A stretch of 64,000 bases of DNA from Bradyrhizobium sp. CCBAU 53338 (GCF_015291665.1 NZ_CP030048.1:4588001-4652000), one strand, 5' to 3'. Shown: positions 26,294 through 36,706, counted from the stretch's first letter. Translations and numbers: made by a program. The notes: generated from the letters alone by a model not told the origin.

Positions 26294-27169
26294 TCATTCC
26301 TTTACGGCGCCGGTCATCGCCGACACATAGTACTCTACGAAGAAGGAATAAAGGATAACTACGGGGACCGAGCCGGTCAGGGCCGCCGCCATCAGGGCGC
26401 CCCAATGATAGACGTCGCCGTTGACGAGCTCGGTAATGGCGCCGACGGGGATCGTCTTGTTCTCCGAAGAGGAGATGAAGGTGAGCGCGTAGATGAACTC
26501 GTTCCAGGACAAGGTGAAGGCGAAGATGCCGGCCGAAATCACCCCCGGCAGCGACAGCGGCAGCGTGATCTTGACCAGAATCTGAAGCCGCGTCGCCCCG
26601 TCGATCAGGGCGCATTCCTCCAGCTCATAGGGAATGGTGCGGAAATAGCCCATCAGGAGCCAGGTGCAGAACGGGATCAGGAAGGTCGGATAGGTCAGGA
26701 TCAGCGCCAGATTGCCGTCGAACAGACCGAGCTGGAACACGATCGCCGCCAGCGGAATGAACAGGATCGAGGGCGGCACGAGGTAGCCGAGGAAGATCGC
26801 AAGGCCGACATAGCGCGAGCCGGTATAGCGCAGGCGTTCAATCGCATAGGCCGCGCAGACACTCGCGAACAGCGAAATGAAGGTCGACGACACCGACACG
26901 ATCACCGTGTTCCACATCCACAGCGGATAGTCGGTGTCGAAGAACAGCTTCTTGATGTGCTCCAGCGTCGGATGCGCGATCAGGAACGGATTGTACTTCT
27001 CGTAGTCGTACATCTCCGCGTCGGGTTTGAACGTCGTCACCGCCATCCAGTAGAACGGAAACAGCAGGAAGACGATGATCAGGCCGAGCGGGAGGTAAAC
27101 CCGGAGAAACTTCTTCGGGAAGCTCTCCAGATAGTCCATTCCGACGCTTTGGTCTTCCATGGTCGTCAT
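26294..27169 (-). CDS. Carbohydrate ABC transporter permease (MalG/UgpE type)
   Basis: A 291-residue membrane protein with six predicted helices. The cytoplasmic EAA loop is present as ECALIDGATRLQILVKITLPL, which docks on the ATPase. The start overlaps closely with the other permease (2-bp gap), so they form the usual heterodimer. The short N-terminal tail (MTTMEDQSVGMDYLES) is typical of MalG-like subunits. Together with the genes at 27172-30606 it makes a complete CUT1-type importer, probably for a sugar acid given the downstream catabolic genes. Confidence 0.9.
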   Translation of the reverse strand: MTTMEDQSVGMDYLESFPKKFLRVYLPLGLIIVFLLFPFYWMAVTTFKPDAEMYDYEKYNPFLIAHPTLEHIKKLFFDTDYPLWMWNTVIVSVSSTFISLFASVCAAYAIERLRYTGSRYVGLAIFLGYLVPPSILFIPLAAIVFQLGLFDGNLALILTYPTFLIPFCTWLLMGYFRTIPYELEECALIDGATRLQILVKITLPLSLPGVISAGIFAFTLSWNEFIYALTFISSSENKTIPVGAITELVNGDVYHWGALMAAALTGSVPVVILYSFFVEYYVSAMTGAVKE

Positions 27170-27171
27170 GG

Positions 27172-28119
27172 TCAGTCCCTCCCGCCCTGCTGCCAGCGTG
27201 AGCGCTGAAGCCCGAAGAAGCTAAGCAGGATCGCGGCAACCAGGAACGGGATCATCGCATTCGAGATCGCCGCGCCCTCGCCGAGATTGCCGCCGGTGAT
27301 GGCACGCTGGAACGACAGCGTCGCCATCAGATGCGTGGCGTTGATCGGCCCGCCGCGCGTGATGGTGTAGATCAGCTGGAAGTCGGTGAACGTCATCAGC
27401 ACCGAGAAGGTCATCACGACGGCGATGATCGGCGACAGCATCGGCAGCGTGATGTGGCGGAATCGCTGCAAGTTGGTGGCGCCGTCGAGATTGGCGGCCT
27501 CGTAGAGCGAGGGCGAGATCGTCTGCAACCCCGCCAGCAGCGTGATCGCCACAAACGGCACGCCGCGCCAGATATTGGCAAGCACGACCGACCAGCGCGC
27601 ATTCCAGGGCTCGCCGAGGAATTCGATGTAGCTCGTGATCAGGCCGGCCTTGATCAGCACCCAGGAGATGATCGAGAACTGGCTGTCATAGATCCACCAG
27701 AACGCGATCGCCGACAGCACGGTCGGCACCACGAAGGGCAACAGCACGATGGCGCGGACCATCGACTTGAACGGCAGCCGCTCGTTGAGCAGCAGGGCCA
27801 GATAGAGTCCGATCGCGAATTTCACGATGCTCGCGAACACCGTGTAGAAGATGGTGTTGAACACCGAGAGCCAGAACACGCTGTCCTTGGACAGCGAGAC
27901 GAAGTTCTGGAAACCGATGAAGCGGCCGACGCCGCCGATCTTGGTGTCGGTCATGCCGAGCCAGAAGCCGAGCGCCAACGGGTAAGCCAGAAACAGGATC
28001 AGGATGGCGATCGCCGGCACCATGAACATGGCGCCGAGAAAATTCCGGCTTTCGAAAGCCCTGCTCCACAGGCTGCTGCGCTTGAGCTGCACCGCGACGG
28101 GCTCGGCAATGACTGCCAT
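27172..28119 (-). CDS. Carbohydrate ABC transporter permease (MalF/UgpA type)
   Basis: A 315-residue membrane protein with about six helices. The EAA loop reads YEAANLDGATNLQRFRHITL. Segment FMVPAIAILILFLAYPLALG is the first helix. It pairs with the permease encoded 2 bp downstream. Upstream, a GC-rich stem-loop separates it from the binding-protein gene, an arrangement that often lets the binding protein be made in excess. The start ATG at 28119 is the first of the frame. Confidence 0.9.
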   Translation of the reverse strand: MAVIAEPVAVQLKRSSLWSRAFESRNFLGAMFMVPAIAILILFLAYPLALGFWLGMTDTKIGGVGRFIGFQNFVSLSKDSVFWLSVFNTIFYTVFASIVKFAIGLYLALLLNERLPFKSMVRAIVLLPFVVPTVLSAIAFWWIYDSQFSIISWVLIKAGLITSYIEFLGEPWNARWSVVLANIWRGVPFVAITLLAGLQTISPSLYEAANLDGATNLQRFRHITLPMLSPIIAVVMTFSVLMTFTDFQLIYTITRGGPINATHLMATLSFQRAITGGNLGEGAAISNAMIPFLVAAILLSFFGLQRSRWQQGGRD

Positions 28120-28143
28120 GTCGGATTCCCCTAGAGAACGACG

Positions 28144-28175
28144 ACGGCGGCGCCCAGCAAAGTGGACGCCGCCGT
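28144..28175 (-). other. Intercistronic stem-loop after the binding-protein gene
   Basis: ACGGCGGCG (28144-28152) and CGCCGCCGT (28167-28175) form a perfect 9-bp GC-rich stem with a 14-nt loop, 10 bp after the binding-protein stop and before the permease genes. Such stems commonly protect the upstream message and reduce read-through. Confidence 0.6.
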
Positions 28176-28184
28176 GCGTGCGGA

Positions 28185-29501
28185 TCAGACCTGGTAGTAG
28201 CGCTTGGCACGCTCAGCAGCGCGCTTGGCTGCTTCCTGCGGCGTGGCCGAGCCGGAGGCGGCTTCAGCGAACATGTCGACCACGACGAAGTCGCCCATTA
28301 CGGCGGCCGAGGCGTAGCCGAGATCGCCGGCATAACCGTTGTCGCGGCAGCGCTTCAGGCAGTCGCGATACGGCGTGATCTTGGGATCGGAGGTCCACAC
28401 CGGGTTGTTGTTGTAGGCCGGGAGCGGCGGCGAGACGTAGCCGTTGGAGGCGACCTCCCACGCGTCGTAGTTCTCCTTGTCCATCATGAACTTGATGTAT
28501 TCCTTGACCGCCTTCGGATACTTCGAGTGCTTGTAGCCGTAGTAGACGAGGACGTTCTGCTGCTCGGTCGCCACGCCCACGGGGCCGATCGGCATCGGCG
28601 CGTGGTCCATGTCCTTGGCGATCTCCTGCTGCTTCGGATCAGGCGAGGTCTTGCCCACGGTCCAGATCGAGATGCCGTTCAAGGTGAGGCTGAGCTCGCC
28701 GTTGAGGAACGCCTTGTTGTTGTTCGAGTCGTTCCACGACAACACGCCCGGAATGAAGGTCGCATAGAGCTGCTTGACGTATTCGATCGCGGCGATCGTC
28801 TCGGGCGAGTCGATAACGACCTCGTTCTTCTCGTTGACGACCTTGCCGCCGAACGCCCACAGAGCCCACTGGCACCAGCCGTTGGCATCGCCCGTGGCAT
28901 GACCGAGCGCGAAGCCGGCCGGCGTATTGTTCTTCTTCAGCGCCTGGCAGAGCTTGAGGAAGCCGTCGGTATCCTTGGGAAACTGCTCGAAGCCTGCCGC
29001 CTTCATATGGCTGATGCGGTAGTTGAGGCAGCCGCCAGTCGCGCCTTGCGGAATGGCGATCCAGCTGTCGCCCTTCCTGCCGTAGCGCTCCGCCACCGGG
29101 TACCAGCCGCCATACTGCGCGCCGAGATAGGTGGCGACGTCGGTCACGTCAATCAGCTTCTCGGGGAATTTGAAGGGATCGTCGAGCGTACCGATGATGA
29201 GGTCGGGACCGGCACCGACATTGGCGGCGACCGCCGCCTTCGGCCGGATATCCTCCCAGCTCTCGGCCTCGAGCTTCACCTTGATGCCGGTCTTCTCGGA
29301 GAACTTCTTGGTCTGCTCCGCGAACTTGTCGAACTCGGCCTGGATGAACTGCTTCCAGCGCAGCACGCGGATGGAGGCATTCGGCTCCGGCGTGTTGGTC
29401 CACTCCGCCGCACGGACGGGGACGATACCTGGGCCAGCCAGCAACGCTGCACCGCCCAGGCCGGCTTTAAGCACACTTCGCCTGTCGAAATCGCTCATCA
29501 T
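28185..29501 (-). CDS. ABC transporter extracellular solute-binding protein (Tat-type leader)
   Basis: A 438-residue periplasmic binding protein of the CUT1 sugar class. The leader MMSDFDRRSVLKAGLGGAAL has a twin-arginine motif (DRRSVLK) and hydrophobic core, so export is probably by Tat as a folded protein. Mature sequence has RVLRWKQFIQAEFDKFAEQ and IKVKLEAESWEDIRPK, the MalE/UgpB-type first lobe. Two adjacent ATG codons (29501, 29498) follow GGGAGAG; either may start. It delivers the substrate to the permease pair encoded downstream. Confidence 0.9.
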   Translation of the reverse strand: MMSDFDRRSVLKAGLGGAALLAGPGIVPVRAAEWTNTPEPNASIRVLRWKQFIQAEFDKFAEQTKKFSEKTGIKVKLEAESWEDIRPKAAVAANVGAGPDLIIGTLDDPFKFPEKLIDVTDVATYLGAQYGGWYPVAERYGRKGDSWIAIPQGATGGCLNYRISHMKAAGFEQFPKDTDGFLKLCQALKKNNTPAGFALGHATGDANGWCQWALWAFGGKVVNEKNEVVIDSPETIAAIEYVKQLYATFIPGVLSWNDSNNNKAFLNGELSLTLNGISIWTVGKTSPDPKQQEIAKDMDHAPMPIGPVGVATEQQNVLVYYGYKHSKYPKAVKEYIKFMMDKENYDAWEVASNGYVSPPLPAYNNNPVWTSDPKITPYRDCLKRCRDNGYAGDLGYASAAVMGDFVVVDMFAEAASGSATPQEAAKRAAERAKRYYQV

Positions 29502-29544
29502 TCTCTCCCTGATTTTTTGATTGTATTTGGTCGTTCTGAAGTCG

Positions 29545-30606
<1,062 letters not shown>

Positions 30607-30755
30607 CTAGCTCCCTCCTCAGACCCGACGACGCAAACCTGGCGCCGCCACCGTCTTGTTTTTTCTGAACTTCGCCGACCCGAAGCCCCTCTTTAACAGG
30701 CGACATTGTCAGCAGTTTGCGCGGCTTTGGCAATTTCTCTTTGGTTAGTCGTTGC

Positions 30756-30769
30756 TGGTAGCGCTGTCA
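30756..30769. promoter_or_regulatory. LacI/GalR-type operator between ABC operon and lacI-type gene
   Basis: TGGTAGCGCTGTCA matches the symmetric LacI/GalR-family form TGGTAGCGCTACCA at 12 of 14 positions, with the central AGCGCT intact. It lies 43 bp before the regulator start and 150 bp before the ATPase start. A related site is at 31885-31898. Confidence 0.7.
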
Positions 30770-30811
30770 ACGTTCCTTTGTTTGCGGGAGTGACTGTGTT
30801 AAGAGCAACAA

Positions 30812-31909
30812 ATGGGTCGAAAGCGCACCAAGTCTGGCAAGATTCGGTTGGCGGAAGTGGCCGAGCTGGCCGGCGTCAGCCCGATTACCGCATCCCGCTT
30901 CTTCCGGAATCCCGAGGCGCTGTCGGTCGCCAAGCGGACGCGGGTCGAAAGCGCGGCGCGGGAGCTCGGCTATGTGCCCAACCTTGCGGCACGCGCGCTG
31001 GCCTCGCAGCGCACCGAGGTGATCGGTGTCTTGATTCCGTCACTGACCAACAACGTGTTTTCGGACGTGCTGCGCGGCATCTATGACGCCTCCGAAGGCA
31101 GCCGCTACTCGATCCAGCTCTCCAACACACGCTACAGCATTCTCCAGGAGGAGAAATTGCTGCGGCTGTTTCTGGCGCAGAAGCCGGCGGGACTCATCGT
31201 CACAGGCATCGACCAGACCGCGGAATCGCGCGCGATGCTGGAGGCGGCCGACTGCCCGATCGTGCAGATCATGGAAATCGGTCCCAACCCGGTCGACATG
31301 ATGATCGGCTTTTCCCATTATGATGCAGCACGCGCGGCAATTGCCCATTTGTTCGCGCAGGGTCATCGCAGAATCGGCTTCGTCGGCGCCCGCATGGACC
31401 CCCGGGTCCAGCGCCGGCTCGACGGCTATGCCGCCGCCGTGAAAGACGCCGGCCTGTTCGACCAGAGGTTGATCGTGACGACGGCAACGCCGACTTCGGT
31501 GACGCTCGGCGGTGCGCTGTTCGCCGATCTGCTCGCGCGCGAGCCCGATATCGACGCGGTCTTCTGCGCCAATGACGACCTCGCGCTCGGCGTTCTCTTC
31601 GAATGCCGTCGCCGGGAGATCGCTGTCCCCGATCAGATCGCGATAGTCGGCTTCAACGACCTCGAATTCATGGCCTCTTCGGTGCCGACGCTCACGAGCG
31701 TAAGGACCAATCGTTACGAGATGGGCAGCACTGCTGCCGCGATGCTGATCGAGGCGATCGAAGGCAAGCGCCCCGAGGAGCCCGTGCTGGATCTCGGCTT
31801 TACCGTGATCGAGCGGCAGAGCTCGCAGACACAGCGGTCGGCAGCCAGCCCTCGCGCACCGGAATGGGTGCCAGCCGTACAAAATGATAGCGTTACCAAC
31901 GACCCATGA
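30812..31909 (+). CDS. LacI-family transcriptional regulator
   Basis: A 365-residue regulator. Residues about 12-60 form the LacI helix-turn-helix and hinge (IRLAEVAELAGVSPITASRF, then GYVPNLAARALASQRT). The sugar-binding core follows from VIGVLIPSLTNNVFSDVLRG to about 340. It is divergent from the seven-gene transport/catabolic operon and upstream of the dehydratase/SDR genes; two similar operator sites flank it. It probably represses both units until a pathway sugar acid is present. The last 25 residues are a variable polar tail. Confidence 0.9.
   Translation: MGRKRTKSGKIRLAEVAELAGVSPITASRFFRNPEALSVAKRTRVESAARELGYVPNLAARALASQRTEVIGVLIPSLTNNVFSDVLRGIYDASEGSRYSIQLSNTRYSILQEEKLLRLFLAQKPAGLIVTGIDQTAESRAMLEAADCPIVQIMEIGPNPVDMMIGFSHYDAARAAIAHLFAQGHRRIGFVGARMDPRVQRRLDGYAAAVKDAGLFDQRLIVTTATPTSVTLGGALFADLLAREPDIDAVFCANDDLALGVLFECRRREIAVPDQIAIVGFNDLEFMASSVPTLTSVRTNRYEMGSTAAAMLIEAIEGKRPEEPVLDLGFTVIERQSSQTQRSAASPRAPEWVPAVQNDSVTNDP
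31885..31898. promoter_or_regulatory. Second LacI/GalR-type operator, upstream of the dehydratase gene
   Basis: TGATAGCGTTACCA matches the TGGTAGCGCTACCA form at 12 of 14 positions. It lies inside the last codons of the regulator gene, about 140 bp before the dehydratase GTG, so it could govern a separate promoter for the dehydratase-SDR unit. Confidence 0.65.
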
Positions 31910-32036
31910 GTAGTATCGCAATCGTGAGGAAACGTTCGCCAGCAGGCGGGCCGTCAAGACATGCTCGCGCTGCCGGGCATCGCACCGACCGACATCCGGG
32001 ACGTCGATCCGTGCGTTTGCATTGAAGGAGAATCCA

Positions 32037-33866
32037 GTGACAAAAAAGCCAACCAATGGGCACGCGCCTGCCGGCAACGGCGCCCGCCGCCACCTTCGCT
32101 CGCAGGACTGGTTCAACAACCCGCATAATCCGGGCATGACCGCGCTCTATATGGAGCGCTATCTGAACTTCGGCCTCACCCGCGCCGAGCTCCAGTCCGG
32201 CAAGCCGATCATCGGCATCGCGCAGACCGGCAACGACCTCTCCCCTTGCAATCGTCACCATATCGAGCTGGCCCATCGCGTCCGCGAAGGCATCCGCGAG
32301 GCCGGCGGCATTGCGATGGAATTCCCGACCCACCCGATCCAGGAGACCGGCAAGCGCCCGACCGCGGCGCTCGACCGCAACCTCGCCTATCTCGGCCTGG
32401 TCGAGGTCCTCTACGGCTATCCGCTCGACGGCGTGGTCCTCACCACCGGCTGCGACAAGACCACACCCGCCTTGATGATGGCGGCGGCGACCGTCAACCT
32501 GCCGGCGATCGTGCTGTCGGGTGGCCCGATGCTCAATGGTTGGCACAATGGCGAGCGCACCGGCTCCGGCACCATCGTCTGGAAGTCGCGCGAGCGGCTT
32601 GCTGCCGGCGAGATCGACTATGAAGAGTTCATGGAGATCGTGGCGTCCTCGGCGCCTTCGGTCGGCCATTGCAACACCATGGGCACGGCCTCGACCATGA
32701 ATGGCCTCGCCGAAGCGCTCGGCTTCTCGCTGCCGGGCTGCGCGGCGATCCCCGCCCCCTACCGTGAGCGCGGCCAGATCGCCTACGAGACCGGAAAACG
32801 CGCCGTCGAGATGGTCTGGGAAGATCTCAAGCCTTCGGACATCCTGACCCGCAAGGCGTTCGAGAACTGCATCGTCATCAATTCGGCGATCGGCGGCTCG
32901 ACCAACGCGCCGATCCACATCAACGCGCTCGCCCGCCATATCGGCGTGGAACTGTCGATCGACGACTGGCAGAAGTTCGGCCACGACGTGCCGCTCTTGG
33001 TCAACATGCAGCCGGCCGGCTTCTATCTCGGCGAGGAATTCCACCGCGCCGGCGGCGTGCCGGCGGTGGTGCGCGAACTGATGAAGCACAAGCGCATCCA
33101 CGAGGATGCGATCACCGTCAACGGCCGCGGCATCGGCGAGAACTGCAAGAACGCGGCCCAGCCCGACAACGACGTGATCTGGACTTACGACAAGCCGCTG
33201 GTGAAGGACGCCGGCTTCCTGGTGCTGAGGGGCAATCTGTTCGATTCCGCGATCATGAAGACGAGCGTGATCTCCAAGGAATTCCGCGATCGCTATCTCA
33301 ACAACCCGAAGGATCTGAACGCCTTCGAGGGCCGCGCCGTCGTGTTCGAAGGCCCGGAGGACTATCACGAGCGGATCGACGATGCCTCGCTCGACATCGA
33401 TGAGCACTGCGTGCTGTTCATCCGCGGCACCGGCCCGATCGGCTACCCCGGTGGCGCCGAGGTCGTGAACATGCAGCCGCCGGCGGCGCTGATCAAACGC
33501 GGCATCCTGTCCCTGCCCTGCATCGGCGACGGCCGCCAGTCCGGCACCTCGGGCTCGCCGTCGATCCTCAACGCCTCGCCGGAAGCCGCCGCCAACGGCG
33601 GGCTCGCGATCCTGAAGACCGGCGACAAGGTGCGTATCGACCTCAACAAGGGCAGCGCCAACATCCTGATCTCGGACGAGGAGCTGAAGAAGCGCCATGC
33701 CGGGCTCAAGGCCGCCGGCGGCTTCAAGCATCCGCCGAACCAGACGCCTTGGCAGGAGATCTATCGCAACACCGTCGGCCAGCAATCGACCGGCGCCTGC
33801 ATGGAGCTCGCCACGCGCTACCAGAACGTCGCCTCGGCGTTTGGCGTGCCGCGGGATAATCACTAG
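32037..33866 (+). CDS. IlvD/Edd-family sugar-acid dehydratase
   Basis: A 609-residue [Fe-S] dehydratase. Motifs include [39 protein letters not shown] and [20 protein letters not shown], with cluster cysteines in GCDK and GHCNTMG and a third in a CIGDGR context. The family dehydrates aldonates (arabonate, xylonate, gluconate and relatives) to 2-keto-3-deoxy acids. The GTG at 32037 is preferred: AAGGAG lies 7 bp before it, while the TTG at 32022 overlaps that site. It would feed the KDG kinase/KDPG aldolase of the divergent operon or the SDRs downstream. Amino-acid IlvD is less likely here because of the context. Confidence 0.88.
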   Translation: MTKKPTNGHAPAGNGARRHLRSQDWFNNPHNPGMTALYMERYLNFGLTRAELQSGKPIIGIAQTGNDLSPCNRHHIELAHRVREGIREAGGIAMEFPTHPIQETGKRPTAALDRNLAYLGLVEVLYGYPLDGVVLTTGCDKTTPALMMAAATVNLPAIVLSGGPMLNGWHNGERTGSGTIVWKSRERLAAGEIDYEEFMEIVASSAPSVGHCNTMGTASTMNGLAEALGFSLPGCAAIPAPYRERGQIAYETGKRAVEMVWEDLKPSDILTRKAFENCIVINSAIGGSTNAPIHINALARHIGVELSIDDWQKFGHDVPLLVNMQPAGFYLGEEFHRAGGVPAVVRELMKHKRIHEDAITVNGRGIGENCKNAAQPDNDVIWTYDKPLVKDAGFLVLRGNLFDSAIMKTSVISKEFRDRYLNNPKDLNAFEGRAVVFEGPEDYHERIDDASLDIDEHCVLFIRGTGPIGYPGGAEVVNMQPPAALIKRGILSLPCIGDGRQSGTSGSPSILNASPEAAANGGLAILKTGDKVRIDLNKGSANILISDEELKKRHAGLKAAGGFKHPPNQTPWQEIYRNTVGQQSTGACMELATRYQNVASAFGVPRDNH

Positions 33867-33875
33867 CAACAACTG

Positions 33876-33974
33876 TCATTCCGGGGCGCGACGACGTCGC
33901 GAGCCCGGAATCCATAACCACCATCGTGATTATGGATTCCGGGCTCGCGCCAAGAGGCGCGCCCCGGGATGACG
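33876..33974. repeat. Large palindromic intergenic element
   Basis: A nested inverted repeat between the dehydratase and SDR genes. The outer arms are 33876-33891 and 33959-33974 (15 of 16 complementary); the inner arms are 33900-33918 and 33931-33949, 19 bp perfect with a 12-nt loop. The first 12 bases also occur alone at 19060. Such elements recur between genes in Bradyrhizobium as I recall. Transcribed, it would form a very stable hairpin inside this operon. Confidence 0.8.
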
Positions 33975-33995
33975 AACTCAAAGGAGAACAAGAAC

Positions 33996-34727
33996 ATGGC
34001 AGACCGCCTCAAGGGAAAGCGCGCCGTCATCACGGCTGCTGCGGCAGGCATCGGGCGCGCATGCGCGCTCGCGTTCGCGCGTGAGGGCGCAACCGTCATC
34101 GCCACCGACATCAACGAGGCCGGCATCGCCGGCCTGACCAAGGAAGGCATCGCCGAGGTCGCCAAGCTCGACGTCCGCAACACCGCCGACGTCAACGCCT
34201 TCGCCAAGCGCGTCGGCAAGATCGACATCCTGCTCAACGCGGCCGGTTTCGTCCACCACGGCACTATCCTGGAGTGCTCGGAAGAGGATTTTGACTTTTC
34301 GTTCGACCTCAACGTCAAGTCGATGCACCGGACCATCAAGGCGTTCCTGCCCGACATGCTCGCGGGCGGCGGCGGCAGCATCGTCAACATCTCGTCCTGC
34401 GCGGCGCTGCGGCCGCCAGCGAACCGCTACGTCTACAGCTCGTCGAAAGCCGCGGTGTCGCTGCTGACGCGTGCGGTCGCGCTCGACTTCATCACCAAGG
34501 GCATCCGCTGCAATTCGATCTGCCCGGGCACCGTCGAGACCCCCTCGATGCTCGATCGCGCTGCCGCGCAAGGCCCCCAGGGCAAGGAGATGTTCATCTC
34601 CCGCCAGAAAATGGGCCGGCTCGGCACCGCCGACGAAATCGCCAACATGGCGATCTATCTCGGCAGCGACGAGAGCGCCTTCACCACCGGTGTCGACCTC
34701 GTCGTCGACGGCGGCTACATGCTCTGA
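33996..34727 (+). CDS. SDR dehydrogenase, 2-keto-3-deoxy-L-fuconate dehydrogenase-like
   Basis: A 243-residue classical SDR. The cofactor motif is TAAAAGIG (13-20), the active site Tyr147/Lys151 in YVYSSSKAA, and DINEAG marks an NAD-preferring fold. GLDFI-type features ending DLVVDGGYML are typical of the DHRS6/2-keto-3-deoxy-L-fuconate dehydrogenase group. AAGGAG lies 10 bp before the ATG at 33996; the frame opens earlier (33969) within the palindromic element. It may oxidise a 2-keto-3-deoxy acid formed by the dehydratase upstream, an oxidative branch besides the kinase/aldolase route. Confidence 0.82.
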   Translation: MADRLKGKRAVITAAAAGIGRACALAFAREGATVIATDINEAGIAGLTKEGIAEVAKLDVRNTADVNAFAKRVGKIDILLNAAGFVHHGTILECSEEDFDFSFDLNVKSMHRTIKAFLPDMLAGGGGSIVNISSCAALRPPANRYVYSSSKAAVSLLTRAVALDFITKGIRCNSICPGTVETPSMLDRAAAQGPQGKEMFISRQKMGRLGTADEIANMAIYLGSDESAFTTGVDLVVDGGYML

Positions 34728-34757
34728 CGCCCAAGGGTTCGGACAGGATCACATCTC

Positions 34758-35504
34758 ATGAACAAGATTGATCTCAACGGCCGCGTCGCCGTCGTCACCG
34801 GCGGCGCGCAGGGCTTCGGCCGCGCCATCGCCGAGCGCTTCGTCGCCTCCGGCGCCAAGGTCGCGATCTGGGACTTTGACTCGATGCTGGCCGAGAAGAC
34901 GGCGAAAGAGATCGGCGACAACGTCCGGGTATTCAAGGTCGACGTCACCGACACGGCGGGTGTCGAGCAGGCCCGCGATGCGACGCTCAAAGCCTTCGGC
35001 AAGATCGACATCCTTGTCAACAACGCCGGCATCGCCGGCGTCAACAAGCCGGTCTGGGAGACCGATCTCGAGGAATGGCGCAAGGTGCTGCGCATCAACC
35101 TCGACGGTCCCTTCATCGTCTGCAAGGCCATCGTGCCCGTGATGCTCGAGCAGAAATACGGACGCATCGTGAACATCGCCTCGATCGCCGGCAAGGAAGG
35201 CAATCCGAACGCCTCGCACTATTCAGCGTCCAAGGCCGGCCTGATCGCGCTGACGAAGTCGCTCGGCAAGGAGCTCGCCGCGCATGACATTCTCGTGAAT
35301 GCGGTGACGCCGGCGGCGGCCAAGACCGCGATCTTCGACCAGATGACGCAGCAGCATATCGATTTCATGTTGTCGAAAATCCCCAAGGCCCGCTTCGTGC
35401 TGGTGGAGGAGCTCGCCGCGATGGTGAGCTGGCTTGCATCCGAAGACTGCGCGTTCTCGACCGGCGCCGTTTTCGACATCTCCGGCGGACGCGCAACCTA
35501 TTGA
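34758..35504 (+). CDS. SDR family oxidoreductase (sugar dehydrogenase-like)
   Basis: A 248-residue classical SDR. Cofactor motif TGGAQGFG (14-21), NNAG at 88-91, catalytic Ser142, Tyr155 and Lys159 in NASHYSASKAG. The aspartate in VAIWDFD suggests NAD. It resembles aldose/sugar-lactone-forming dehydrogenases such as L-rhamnose or L-fucose dehydrogenases, so it could make the aldonate used by the dehydratase. It starts 30 bp after the other SDR and is followed 7 bp later by a GFA-family gene, so they are co-transcribed. Confidence 0.83.
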   Translation: MNKIDLNGRVAVVTGGAQGFGRAIAERFVASGAKVAIWDFDSMLAEKTAKEIGDNVRVFKVDVTDTAGVEQARDATLKAFGKIDILVNNAGIAGVNKPVWETDLEEWRKVLRINLDGPFIVCKAIVPVMLEQKYGRIVNIASIAGKEGNPNASHYSASKAGLIALTKSLGKELAAHDILVNAVTPAAAKTAIFDQMTQQHIDFMLSKIPKARFVLVEELAAMVSWLASEDCAFSTGAVFDISGGRATY

Positions 35505-35511
35505 GACTGCC

Positions 35512-35904
35512 ATGATCCGGCAAGGTGGATGTCTGTGCGGCGCGGTGCGGTTCAAGGCGGAGGGCGAGCCGCTGAACGTGCGCATCTGCCATTGTCGCAT
35601 GTGCCAGAAGGCGATGGGCTCACCTTATTTCGCCCGCGCCCAGTTCGACCAGAAAGCCTTGAGCGTCGAGGGTGACACCGGTCGATACGCATCGTCCGAA
35701 AACATCGATCGCGTGTTCTGCAAGACATGCGGCACGCGGCTGTTCTCCTGGCGACGCAACGGCACGCTGGCGGGCGTCGCGCTCGCGACCTTCGACGACC
35801 GCAACGCGTTCGCGCCGACAGAGCACATATGGGTCTCGGAAAAGCTCGCCTGGGTGAAGCTCGACGACGGCCTGAAGCAATATCAGGGGACGATTCCGGC
35901 CTGA
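35512..35904 (+). CDS. GFA-family (glutathione-dependent formaldehyde-activating enzyme-like) zinc protein
   Basis: A 130-residue protein with the GFA zinc ligands: Cys7 and Cys9 in GGCLCGAV, Cys26/28/31 in CHCRMCQK and a CKTCGT pair near 73-76. GFA proteins catalyse or assist S-hydroxymethyl-glutathione formation, but most members have unknown substrates. The ATG at 35512 follows the SDR stop by 7 bp; the frame opens at 35434 within the SDR gene. Its role in sugar-acid use is unclear; it may ride at the end of the operon. Confidence 0.82.
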   Translation: MIRQGGCLCGAVRFKAEGEPLNVRICHCRMCQKAMGSPYFARAQFDQKALSVEGDTGRYASSENIDRVFCKTCGTRLFSWRRNGTLAGVALATFDDRNAFAPTEHIWVSEKLAWVKLDDGLKQYQGTIPA

Positions 35905-36025
35905 CGCCGATCATTTGCAGCGTGGCAATTCGGAACCGGCCACCCTATGCTGGCCTGAAGCGTTGCTGCACCGCCGGTTTGGCCAGGTCGTCTGCAAGGC
36001 AACAGGCAGAACCGGGACAGCCGAC

Positions 36026-36706
36026 GTGAACATTTCCTTCTATGACCTCTCGGTGTGGGTGCTGCCGCTGGTGCTCGCCATCACCCTCCACGAGGCCGCG
36101 CACGGCTTCGTCGCGCACCGGCTCGGCGACAACACCGCCTGGCAGCTCGGCCGCGTCAGCTTCAATCCGCTCCGCCACATCGATCCGTTCGGCACCCTGA
36201 TCCTGCCGGCGATGCTGCTGTTTGCGCATTCGCCGTTCCTGTTCGGCTATGCCAAGCCGGTGCCGGTGAATTTTCGCAACCTCAACAATCCCAGGCTGGA
36301 CATGGTCTGGGTTGCCCTGGCCGGTCCCATCACCAACATCCTGCTGGCGTTGTTGGCCGGTCTCGCGCTCCACGCCTTACCTTTGGCGCCGGCGGGCTCG
36401 GCGCAATGGATCTTCGACAACCTCAAGAATGCGCTGCTGATCAACGCCGTGCTGGCGGTCTTCAACATGATGCCGATCCCACCGCTCGACGGCGGGCGGG
36501 TCGCGGTCGGGCTGCTGCCCCGGCCGCTTGCTCTGCCTCTGGCGCGGCTCGAGCCGTTCGGCATGATGATCCTGATCGCGCTGTTGATCCTGCTGCCGCT
36601 GGCCGGTTCCCGGTTCGGTCTAAATCTTGATGTTATTTCAGCAATACTGCGAACGTTGACCGGTTATGTGATTCAAGCTGTTCTCTTAGCTACAGGCAAT
36701 GCGTAG
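36026..36706 (+). CDS. Site-2 protease family (M50) membrane metalloprotease
   Basis: A 226-residue protein with about six hydrophobic segments. Zinc ligands are in HEAAH (22-26) and the second site is NMMPIPPLDGG. This short form lacks PDZ domains and belongs to the small S2P-like group related to Rv1737-type/YwhC proteins, which cleave or act in the membrane. The GTG at 36026 begins right before the first helix; the longer frame from 35915 has no ribosome site. It stands alone after the GFA gene; its substrate is unknown. Confidence 0.87.
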   Translation: MNISFYDLSVWVLPLVLAITLHEAAHGFVAHRLGDNTAWQLGRVSFNPLRHIDPFGTLILPAMLLFAHSPFLFGYAKPVPVNFRNLNNPRLDMVWVALAGPITNILLALLAGLALHALPLAPAGSAQWIFDNLKNALLINAVLAVFNMMPIPPLDGGRVAVGLLPRPLALPLARLEPFGMMILIALLILLPLAGSRFGLNLDVISAILRTLTGYVIQAVLLATGNA

